A stretch of 5,456 nt of DNA from Firm-04 sp045617625 (GTDB lineage: Bacteria > Bacillota > Clostridia > Oscillospirales > Ruminococcaceae): the NCBI GenBank assembly GCA_045617625.1, contig JAZLJA010000018.1, positions 1 through 5,456 on the forward strand. Direction: 5' to 3'. The notes beneath the pieces were generated by a model that was not told where the DNA came from, searched no databases, and saw only the letters and a list, made by a program, of their open reading frames with translations. Position numbers and translations under genes: made by a program. Shown in pieces: positions 1-4,938 of the stretch. The first letter of the stretch is position 1. Every line of letters begins with the position of its first letter.

Positions 1-1501
1 CACACTTGGTCAGACCGGATGCTGCACGGTGGTGGGGGTTCTTTGCGGAGCTGGAGTCAAAGCCGACGATGAAGCAGCGGGGACCGCTCTTTCCGCCGGG
101 TTCCAGAGCCTTGATGTCGTTGTTGCCGAGGATGTATTCCATCTGACCCTTTGCCCATTCGGTGAAGTAATAATCCTTGTGGCTGGTGTCGTAGTAATCC
201 TTGCCGCCCGTATATTTATCGTAGATGAGCATGCACATCTGAACGGCGGTGTTGTAACGGCAGGAGCCCCAGGTATTGAGCCAGAAGTAACCCTGCGGAG
301 TGATGGTGCCGGGAGAGCCGCTCATATAACCGTTGTAAGCCTTTGCGCACTGACCCCAGAAGCTGATCTCCTCATAGGGGTTCTTGCCTGCGGCTTGCAT
401 ATATTCGATGGCGAGGTCGGACTGACCGAGCGGGTTTTCCTTTTCGGTATAGGTCTTGCCGGATTTGTAGGTTTCGGAGATGCGTCCCATCAGCAGGCCA
501 ACGCCGTTCCAGACGTCGTTCCAGCAGTAGACGTATCCGGGAGGTGCATAGAAATCGTAGACGGGGAGCATATCCTGCAAATAGGTGTCATCTTCGGTGA
601 TGAGGTAGAGCCAGCAGGCTGCGAAGCAGTAGTCGTCTTCCCATTTGGTCGAGCCGTAGTAGCCTTTCGGGCCCTGTTCGGTGTCAGCGATCTGCTTGGG
701 GTTTTCGTTGGTGAAGTTATAGAGTGCCTTTGCGTAGTCGAGGCACTTGTCTGCATATGCGGGATCGGTGTCCTTGAAGTTGAGGTAGTTGATCGCAAGG
801 CAGGCAGCAGTCTCAGCGACGTTGCAGGTGGTGGGGTTATCGGCAGTTGCGAACCATGCGGGACGTGCCATCGTATCGTTTTGCGGGAGCTGCCAGTAGG
901 AGTGGTCGATATCGCCGTCGCCCACCTGATAGCAGAACGCCACGACCTTGCCGCTGTCGTCGCGGAAAGTGCATTTCATGAAATAGTCGCAGAAATAGCG
1001 GATGATGGTCTCAACGTGGTCAGCCTGTTCGGTCTCGACATAGGCATCGCGGAATTCGTAGTAGCCCCACGAAATGGTCGAACCGGCATAGGCTTCGGGC
1101 AAACCGAATTTGACATGGTCGCCTGCGTCGTGGAAGCCGCCCGCGACATCAACGGTGTTGGGTTCGGTTCCTGTTTCGAGGATGCTGTGATATTTCTCGA
1201 TGAAGCTTGCCGAGAGGTTGCATCCGATGCTTTTGCTGTCGATCGGCTGCAGGGGCACAGCATTGTCATAGGTATGGCAGTTTGCACGCCATGCAAAACG
1301 GTTGTTTTCCTCCACCTTGTCGCCGCACATATTGCCGTCGTAGAAGTAGAGCGAATATTGCAGGGCTTTGGCGAAGTTGTCGTAGTCGCCGGGCTCATCG
1401 GTGACGAGCGCCGAGGCACTGAACGGAATCGAGCTGAGGGCTGTCAGCGCAGAAAGTGTCACAGCCAGAATCCGTGCAGAACGGTTTTTCAAAAACCGCA
1501 T
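1..1501 (-). CDS. Secreted glycoside hydrolase family 9 (endoglucanase-type cellulase), 3' end beyond window
   Basis: Hydrolyses beta-1,4-glucan (cellulose-type) chains outside the cell, judged by family. The visible part is 500 codons. Residues 1-31 form a signal peptide: basic MRFLKNRSAR, a hydrophobic stretch, and SASA before the likely cleavage point. The GH9 domain begins almost at once (about residue 40, DNFAKALQYSLYFYDG), with no Ig-like or binding module first. DAGDHVKFGLP lies at 125-135; by analogy with other GH9 enzymes D125 and D128 are the catalytic base pair. PHHRAASG at 489-496 is the family's conserved substrate-binding His/Arg segment. The catalytic acid Glu normally lies further on, so it and any dockerin or carbohydrate-binding module fall outside the window. 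The ATG at 1501 has an ideal Shine-Dalgarno 8 bases upstream. Codons are strongly biased: 21 Ile codons and no ATA, and TTA, CTA and TCA are absent, which leaves the opposite strand open over the whole gene. Family call is very secure; exact substrate is not. Confidence 0.95.
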   Translation of the reverse strand, partial: MRFLKNRSARILAVTLSALTALSSIPFSASALVTDEPGDYDNFAKALQYSLYFYDGNMCGDKVEENNRFAWRANCHTYDNAVPLQPIDSKSIGCNLSASFIEKYHSILETGTEPNTVDVAGGFHDAGDHVKFGLPEAYAGSTISWGYYEFRDAYVETEQADHVETIIRYFCDYFMKCTFRDDSGKVVAFCYQVGDGDIDHSYWQLPQNDTMARPAWFATADNPTTCNVAETAACLAINYLNFKDTDPAYADKCLDYAKALYNFTNENPKQIADTEQGPKGYYGSTKWEDDYCFAACWLYLITEDDTYLQDMLPVYDFYAPPGYVYCWNDVWNGVGLLMGRISETYKSGKTYTEKENPLGQSDLAIEYMQAAGKNPYEEISFWGQCAKAYNGYMSGSPGTITPQGYFWLNTWGSCRYNTAVQMCMLIYDKYTGGKDYYDTSHKDYYFTEWAKGQMEYILGNNDIKALEPGGKSGPRCFIVGFDSSSAKNPHHRAASGLTKC

Positions 1502-1509
1502 GAAAAATC

Positions 1510-1515
1510 CCTCCT
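1510..1515 (-). promoter_or_regulatory. Strong ribosome binding site of the GH9 gene
   Basis: Reads AGGAGG on the minus strand, 8 bases before the ATG at 1501. It fixes that ATG as the start and predicts efficient translation. Confidence 0.85.
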
Positions 1516-1522
1516 CTTTCTT

Positions 1523-1543
1523 GTGCGGTATCTTTTTCCGCAC
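1523..1543 (-). other. 5' leader stem-loop of the GH9 mRNA
   Basis: A perfect 6-bp inverted repeat, GTGCGG and CCGCAC, with a 9-base A-rich loop on the minus strand. It begins about 4 bases after the predicted transcription start (about 1547) and ends 7 bases before the Shine-Dalgarno. A hairpin at the very 5' end often protects mRNA from decay. That role here is inferred. There is no U-run after it, so it is not an attenuator of the usual kind. Confidence 0.5.
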
Positions 1544-1553
1544 GTATAATTGT

Positions 1554-1582
1554 ATTATAGCATAAAGGATTCAAAAAGGCAA
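1554..1582 (-). promoter_or_regulatory. Sigma-A-type promoter of the GH9 gene
   Basis: On the minus strand: -35 TTGCCT (1577-1582), 17-base spacer, and a perfect -10 TATAAT (1554-1559) preceded by TGC, giving an extended -10. Predicted start is near 1547, leaving a leader of about 46 bases. The weak -35 with a perfect extended -10 fits a promoter that could be helped by an activator, but no operator-like repeat was seen beside it. Confidence 0.8.
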
Positions 1583-1613
1583 GTATTTTCAATGGAATTT
1601 CAGCAAAAGAAAG

Positions 1614-1692
1614 AAAAAACCGCAATTGTTGGCAAGCGGACGATCTGATTTTTTGATGTTTCGGAATGACAATCCAGTGTTTGCGCGGTTTT
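1614..1692 (-). terminator. Possible long-loop terminator after the acetyltransferase gene
   Basis: On the minus strand an 8-bp arm AAAACCGC (1685-1692, starting in the last base of the stop codon) can pair with GCGGTTTT (1616-1623), which runs into six T. The loop is about 61 bases. An inner ATTGT/ACAAT pairing (1625-1629 with 1669-1673) could shorten it. Position is right for ending the TraX-acetyltransferase unit before the GH9 promoter, but the loop is unusually long, so confidence is modest. Confidence 0.4.
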
Positions 1693-2459
1693 CAAGGATT
1701 CACAGACACAAACAGCGGGTGTGTATTTTTGAGAATAAATCCTGTCGAGCGTGCCAATCGCGCAGATGCTTCATTTTGCGTGCTGCACTGCCAGAGCGGT
1801 ATTTTTCTGCGGCGGAGAATTTCGTCAGTCATGCAGTTTACGACGCGCTTGCCGAATCCTTTGCCGCGAAAGGCTTCGGCGGTTTCCACACCGATGTCAA
1901 CATATTCGCGGGAAACGGCAGCCGAAAAGGCGCAGGCGGCAAATTCGCCCTCGTGAAAGACACAGAATCCGAATCCGTGCGCAAGAAACTGCGCCTCCGA
2001 ATCCCATGAAAACGATGGTACAATGCGTCCGACAAGCAGGTGATAGTTGGAAGCGTCGATCGGTACGATTGCAGGGTCGGCAGGGCAGTATGTGTCCGTT
2101 CCGACAAATGAAAATTGGTATTGCTCCTGCTTTTGAACGGAGGGGAGACTTTGGAAAAACGCCGTCCATTCGGAATCGGTTTCCGATTCCAGCGCCAGCC
2201 GTCCGTGATGTTCTGCACACAAGGGGCTTTGCATCAGCGCGGCGATTTCGTGCAGAAAGCCGTTGTCAGGCGTTCCTGCGGGGAATCCGAAGCCGCAGTC
2301 GTGCCAGAATAGAAAGCTGCGGGGATCGTCGGCACGGTTGGCAAAAATCGCCCCTGACTGTGTTCCTTCCGCGATGGAAAGCGGATAGACCTTGTCGAGC
2401 GTGGTGTGCCGAACAGCATCCACCGCACGGGAATATTCAGATTTTGACAGCAGATACAT
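1692..2459 (-). CDS. GNAT-family acetyltransferase, ZmaR-like type
   Basis: A cytoplasmic protein of 255 residues predicted to move an acetyl group from acetyl-CoA to an unknown amine. The C-terminal half carries the GNAT fold: YVDIGVETAEAFRGKGFGKR at 186-205 is motif A, with the R-G-K-G-F-G acetyl-CoA pyrophosphate loop at 198-203, and STQNEASARLARSTGF at 226-241 is motif B. The N-terminal 130 residues are not a GNAT core. This layout (long N-terminal part plus late motif A) matches the family that includes the zwittermicin A resistance protein ZmaR, but that does not establish the substrate. The ATG at 2459 has AAGGTG 7 bases upstream (2467-2472). The gene begins 22 bases after the TraX stop codon and has no promoter of its own that I can see, so the two are very probably co-transcribed. 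Confidence 0.88.
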   Translation of the reverse strand: MYLLSKSEYSRAVDAVRHTTLDKVYPLSIAEGTQSGAIFANRADDPRSFLFWHDCGFGFPAGTPDNGFLHEIAALMQSPLCAEHHGRLALESETDSEWTAFFQSLPSVQKQEQYQFSFVGTDTYCPADPAIVPIDASNYHLLVGRIVPSFSWDSEAQFLAHGFGFCVFHEGEFAACAFSAAVSREYVDIGVETAEAFRGKGFGKRVVNCMTDEILRRRKIPLWQCSTQNEASARLARSTGFILKNTHPLFVSVNP

Positions 2460-2481
2460 GGAAATACACCTTCTTATTGAT

Positions 2482-3210
2482 TCATCGGAAAAATTGATTT
2501 TTCAGCATCCAGAGAATCATGATGTGCACGGGATATATGAGGTAAAACGCGTATTTTGCGATATTGCCGCGAATAAAACCGCGCTTGCCGTTATAGAGAC
2601 TGATGGGAATGAATGCCACACCTGCCACCCAGTTTCCAAGTGTTCCCCAGCCGGCGGCGGCACGCAGCAGCGGCTGCTGACGCAGTGCGTAGAGCAGCAT
2701 GATGAAGCAAAAACCTTTGATGCCGTAATCGGCGTGCAAAAGCTGTGAAATGACAAGACAGCAGAAGATGGCAAGAATTTGTCTGCGCGGCTGTTCCTGA
2801 TACTTCTCATAGAGACAGATGCCGAGAAATCCGAGAAACAGCGTAAAATATACGTTTTGTGTGCGATAAAACAGCTTCCCCGAATGCCAGAGATTCCACG
2901 GAATCTCAGAAAGGAATGCAAACAGCAGAAGATTGGTGCCGTATTTTATGCGGTTCCGAGTGTATGTGCAGCCCTCAACGATCAGAAAGCAGTAGATGGG
3001 AAACGCAAGTCTGCCGATGAAGCGGCAAATGGTATAGATGCTGAGTTCAAGCCACAGAAAACGCACAGACGGTGTGCAGGCAGCGGGAATCTGACTGAGC
3101 AGAATGGCAGCCGTGTGGTCGATGAGCATGGTGACAACGGCAATCAGCTTGAGGGTGCTGCCGCTGATGATCTTCCATTTTTCGGGTATCAATGATTGGC
3201 GGGTCTCCAT
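2482..3210 (-). CDS. TraX-family integral membrane protein
   Basis: 242 residues with several hydrophobic segments (roughly 20-40, 52-80, 92-105, 118-134, 145-160, 163-178, 190-206 and 219-237). Conserved family landmarks are visible in order: LKLIAVVTMLIDH (20-32), RFIGRLAFPIYCFLIVEG (63-80), SEIPWNLW (101-108), QNVYFTLFLGF (119-129), DYGIKG (161-166) and a closing YPVHIMIL (226-233). The family is named for the F-plasmid protein needed for pilin N-acetylation. Chromosomal Firmicute members have no proven role and no conjugation genes are nearby, so I do not infer one. The open frame extends 39 codons further upstream, but the ATG at 3210 has AAGGAG (3217-3222) 7 bases before it and gives the family-like N-terminus. 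The longer version would also run through the promoter. First gene of a probable two-gene operon with the acetyltransferase. Confidence 0.9.
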   Translation of the reverse strand: METRQSLIPEKWKIISGSTLKLIAVVTMLIDHTAAILLSQIPAACTPSVRFLWLELSIYTICRFIGRLAFPIYCFLIVEGCTYTRNRIKYGTNLLLFAFLSEIPWNLWHSGKLFYRTQNVYFTLFLGFLGICLYEKYQEQPRRQILAIFCCLVISQLLHADYGIKGFCFIMLLYALRQQPLLRAAAGWGTLGNWVAGVAFIPISLYNGKRGFIRGNIAKYAFYLIYPVHIMILWMLKNQFFR

Positions 3211-3255
3211 GATGTTCTCCTTTATGAATGAGTGATATGGCACATTTCTGATAGT

Positions 3256-3284
3256 ATTATAGCATATTGCGGCAGGAAAAGCAA
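3256..3284 (-). promoter_or_regulatory. Sigma-A-type promoter of the TraX-acetyltransferase operon
   Basis: On the minus strand: -35 TTGCTT (3279-3284), 17-base spacer, -10 TATAAT (3256-3261) with an extended TGC. The predicted start is near 3249, giving a leader of about 39 bases before the ATG at 3210. The -35 is poor and abuts a palindrome. Confidence 0.75.
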
Positions 3285-3301
3285 CGATTTCGATGAAATC
3301 G
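3285..3301. promoter_or_regulatory. Candidate operator: perfect 7-3-7 palindrome
   Basis: CGATTTC-GAT-GAAATCG, a perfect inverted repeat of 7 bases around a 3-base spacer. It directly touches the -35 box of the TraX promoter and lies about 60 bases from the divergent tRNA -35. The size and symmetry suit a dimeric regulator. The position just upstream of a weak -35 suits an activator, though a repressor is possible. It could also be chance; no regulator gene is in the window. Confidence 0.45.
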
Positions 3302-3325
3302 CGCACCACACATCGCGCAGCAGAC
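3298..3325. repeat. 14-base imperfect tandem repeat between divergent promoters
   Basis: ATCGCGCACCACAC (3298-3311) is followed directly by ATCGCGCAGCAGAC (3312-3325), 12 of 14 bases identical with both changes C to G. The first copy overlaps the right arm of the palindrome at 3285-3301. It may be a duplication by slippage or a paired protein-binding site. Confidence 0.6.
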
Positions 3326-3363
3326 AAAAAATGGAGGCAAACGAAAATATTTTGAAAAAAGGC

Positions 3364-3392
3364 TTGATTTTTTTTCAGAAGTATGCTATAAT
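3364..3392 (+). promoter_or_regulatory. Sigma-A-type promoter of tRNA-Ser
   Basis: -35 TTGATT (3364-3369), 17-base spacer, -10 TATAAT (3387-3392) with the extended TGC. Predicted transcription start is near 3400, about 37 bases before the mature tRNA 5' end. Divergent from the TraX promoter. Confidence 0.8.
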
Positions 3393-3401
3393 ATCATTCG
3401 T

Positions 3402-3427
3402 GACAATCAGTGGTTCGTCCCATTGTC
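3402..3427 (+). other. Hairpin in the tRNA-Ser precursor leader
   Basis: GACAAT (3402-3407) can pair with ATTGTC (3422-3427). An inner GG/CC pairing around TTCGT extends it. It would sit at the very 5' end of the precursor, 9 bases before the RNase P cleavage point, and may help keep the leader from mispairing with the tRNA. Function is inferred. Confidence 0.4.
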
Positions 3428-3436
3428 CGTATATTC

Positions 3437-3527
3437 GGAGATGTATCGAAGTGGTCATAACGAGAACGACTCGAAATCGTTTGGGCGGTAAAACGTCCCG
3501 TGGGTTCGAATCCCACCATCTCCGCCA
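3437..3527 (+). tRNA. tRNA-Ser(CGA), CCA end encoded
   Basis: Reads serine codon UCG. All elements are visible: acceptor GGAGATG (3437-3443) pairs with CATCTCC (3517-3523), discriminator G at 3524, and CCA at 3525-3527. The D-stem is TCG/CGA with GG in the loop. The anticodon stem is AACGA/TCGTT (3465-3469 with 3477-3481) and the loop CTCGAAA puts CGA at 3472-3474. A long variable arm (about 3483-3499, GGGCG and CG-T-CCC with one bulged T) is the class II hallmark of serine tRNAs. The T-arm is GTGGG-TTCGAAT-CCCAC. It is a single-gene transcript between its own promoter and terminator. Confidence 0.97.
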
Positions 3528-3552
3528 TAATGTTGATCCGTTTTGGATTCTC

Positions 3553-3586
3553 ACGAAAAAAGCTCGCATTAGCGAGCTTTTTTCGT
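3553..3586 (+). terminator. Rho-independent terminator of tRNA-Ser, probably bidirectional
   Basis: A perfect 15-bp inverted repeat: ACGAAAAAAGCTCGC (3553-3567), loop ATTA, GCGAGCTTTTTTCGT (3572-3586). The GC core GCTCGC is flanked by A6 and T6, so a transcript from either strand would end in a U-run. It starts 26 bases after the tRNA CCA. Confidence 0.9.
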
Positions 3587-3605
3587 ACCCTCTCACTGTA
3601 ATTTT

Positions 3606-3660
3606 TCAAGGCGATTCCATGGATGACTTTTCGTATTTCGCATGGAAATCGCTGCTTTGA
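3606..3660 (+). other. Imperfect hairpin between two terminators
   Basis: TCCATG (3616-3621) pairs with CATGGA (3641-3646). GCGAT (3611-3615) pairs with ATCGC (3648-3652) across one bulged A. TCAA pairs with TTGA at the outer ends (3606-3609, 3657-3660). The loop is 19 bases. A 10-base palindrome AACGCGCGTT follows at 3660-3669. No gene or promoter was recognised here. It may be a decayed terminator or part of a small RNA running to the terminator at 3721. Confidence 0.35.
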
Positions 3661-3680
3661 ACGCGCGTTTTCATCTTTTC

Positions 3681-3721
3681 AGAGCAGATTTGAGGACTAA
3701 TCCTCAGATTTGCTCTTTTTT
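3681..3721 (+). terminator. Second rho-independent terminator
   Basis: AGAGCA-GATT-TGAGGA, loop CTAA, TCCTCA-GATT-TGCTCT, then a T-run to 3721. In RNA the two GATT segments pair as G-U, A-U, U-A, U-G, so the stem is a continuous 16 bp. There is no A-run on the left side, so it acts on plus-strand transcripts only. No gene is recognised between it and the tRNA terminator: it is either a backup for tRNA-Ser or the end of an unrecognised transcript. Confidence 0.75.
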
Positions 3722-3740
3722 CGTACTGCTCTGCGCGTAG

Positions 3741-4063
3741 AACTTTGAGGAGTTTTCTAATTCCATATTGTCGATCATGCCGAATTCATCTGAGGATATA
3801 AATACGGCAGCATCCAAATCAATAAACGGCGTTGTCAGCGGCAGAGAATTCAAGGTTTCATGGACGGACTGAAAGTTTATGATATGACTACGGGCAAGTC
3901 TATCACCTACAACGTGTCGGAAATCAACGTGGATACCAGATACGCAACGCCGAAAGCGCAGGACATTACGCTTGTAAACGGTAATGCAGATCTGACAGTC
4001 ACCGCGAATTTCTCGAATGTTCTGAAAAAAGGAAACATTATGTCAAGAAATACATATCAATGA
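3741..4063 (+). pseudogene. Probable decayed 3' end of an extracellular-type protein gene, split over two frames
   Basis: I do not recognise a named family. Two open stretches abut in different frames. The first runs from 3741 (after a TAG) to a TGA at 3870-3872 and ends NGVVSGREFKVSWTD. The second covers 3860-4063 and reads MDGLKVYDMTTGKSITYNVS onward, with LVNGNADLTVTANFSNVLKKGN near its end. Joined by one frameshift near 3860-3870 they make a continuous beta-strand-rich, Ser/Thr/Asn-rich sequence of about 107 residues, like the repeat or C-terminal parts of clostridial secreted proteins. The only ATG of the second stretch (3860) has just a weak AAGG 5 bases upstream, and no promoter was seen for it. 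A real 67-residue protein from 3860 is the alternative. The segment 3722-3740 shows nothing. The stop codon lies 3 bases before the next promoter. Confidence 0.45.
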
Positions 4064-4065
4064 TA

Positions 4066-4094
4066 TTTACTTTTTTCTGATAATCTGATATAAT
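4066..4094 (+). promoter_or_regulatory. Sigma-A-type promoter of the metallophosphoesterase gene
   Basis: -35 TTTACT (4066-4071), 17-base spacer, perfect -10 TATAAT (4089-4094). Predicted start is near 4101, about 33 bases before the GTG at 4134. The sequence from -10 onward, TATAATATCAT, is identical to that of the tRNA promoter at 3387. Confidence 0.7.
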
Positions 4095-4118
4095 ATCATC
4101 AATGAAGAAATATGCAGT

Positions 4119-4124
4119 AAGGAG
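4119..4124 (+). promoter_or_regulatory. Ribosome binding site that selects a GTG start
   Basis: AAGGAG here touches the ATG at 4125 with no spacing, which a ribosome could not use normally. It is 9 bases from the in-frame GTG at 4134, a workable distance. It therefore argues for the GTG. Confidence 0.75.
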
Positions 4125-4133
4125 ATGGATTTC

Positions 4134-4823
4134 GTGATTTATCTGACAGGCGATACACACGGTTCATTCAGCCGGATTCAAGATGTCTGCAAGAAATGCA
4201 ATCCGACGCCCGAAGACGTTGTTGTTATTCTGGGAGATGCAGGCATCAACTATTCAGGAGGCTTTCAGGACCGAGATCTCAAAATACAGATATCTAATCT
4301 AAATACGACATTTTTCTGCATTCATGGCAATCACGAAAACCGTCCGCAGAATATCGCATCCTATCAGGAAAAGATATGGCACGGCGGAAGAGTGCTGTAC
4401 GAAGAAGAATTCCCGAGCATCCTGTTTCCTGTCGATGGTGATATTTTCGATTTGGGCGGCAAAAAATGTATCGTCATCGGCGGTGCATACAGCGTAGATA
4501 AATCATGGCGGCTTTATTCAGGTAACAAATGGTTTTGCGATGAACAGCCCACTCCGAAAATCAAGGCGTATGTTGAACAGCAACTTAAAGAACATTCTGT
4601 GGATGTCGTCCTGTCGCATACTTGCCCTTCCAAATATATACCGCAAGAATGCTTTTTGTCGGGAATTGATCAGTCTACAGTCGATCGCAGAACGGAAGAA
4701 TGGCTTGACAAAATCGAAGACACCCTAGATTACAAAGCATGGTATCTCGGGCATTGGCATATCAACAAAAGAATCGATAATCTGCACTTTTTATTCAAAG
4801 ACGTGGAATCTTTGATTGAATGA
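4134..4823 (+). CDS. Calcineurin-like metallophosphoesterase
   Basis: Cytoplasmic, metal-dependent phosphoesterase of 229 residues; the substrate cannot be told from sequence. All five family motifs are present, numbering from the GTG: GDTHG at 6-10 (D7, H9), GDAG at 34-37 (D35, the bridging Asp), GNHE at 65-68 (N66, H67), SH at 161-162 (H162) and GHWH at 206-209 (H207, H209). These are the ligands of the two-metal centre, so the enzyme should be active. No signal peptide or membrane segment. An ATG lies three codons earlier at 4125, but it abuts the Shine-Dalgarno; starting at GTG gives MIYLTGDTHG, which places the first motif close to the N-terminus as is usual for the family. It has its own promoter (4066-4094). 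No terminator was found after it. Confidence 0.93.
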   Translation: MIYLTGDTHGSFSRIQDVCKKCNPTPEDVVVILGDAGINYSGGFQDRDLKIQISNLNTTFFCIHGNHENRPQNIASYQEKIWHGGRVLYEEEFPSILFPVDGDIFDLGGKKCIVIGGAYSVDKSWRLYSGNKWFCDEQPTPKIKAYVEQQLKEHSVDVVLSHTCPSKYIPQECFLSGIDQSTVDRRTEEWLDKIEDTLDYKAWYLGHWHINKRIDNLHFLFKDVESLIE

Positions 4824-4938
4824 TGTTACTTCACAGAAATGTGCAATGACTATTCCAAGAATCTAAATGGGATTCTGACAAACTCGATTAAATCGGAAAT
4901 TCATTGAGTTACAAACAAGAATTTGTGAGGAAAGCTTT

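Noticed and set aside
29..1549. 506-codon open frame on the plus strand opposite the GH9 gene
   Set aside because: It is codon-for-codon in register with the GH9 gene and stays open only because that gene avoids TTA, CTA and TCA. Its translation shows no domain and its GTG start has no proper ribosome binding site.
1751..2497. 248-codon plus-strand frame opposite the ZmaR-like acetyltransferase
   Set aside because: The translation is Arg/Cys-rich with no domain. The minus strand has clear GNAT motifs and a ribosome binding site.
3211..3327. 39-residue N-terminal extension of the TraX-family protein
   Set aside because: The extension runs through the promoter and palindrome, while the ATG at 3210 has an ideal Shine-Dalgarno.
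3375..3609. Minus-strand frames across the tRNA reading MVGFEPT and WDSNPR
   Set aside because: These are the well-known false peptides made by translating the antisense of a serine tRNA gene.
3232..3660. 142-codon plus-strand frame covering promoters, tRNA and terminator
   Set aside because: It crosses a tRNA gene and a perfect terminator, so it cannot be a normal protein gene.
4540..4728. 62-codon frame inside the metallophosphoesterase gene
   Set aside because: It lies in another frame within a gene with all five catalytic motifs, and has no ribosome binding site or recognisable domain.
4858..4876. AGAATC/GATTCT hairpin after the metallophosphoesterase gene as a terminator
   Set aside because: The stem is only 6 bp, AT-rich and not followed by a T-run.
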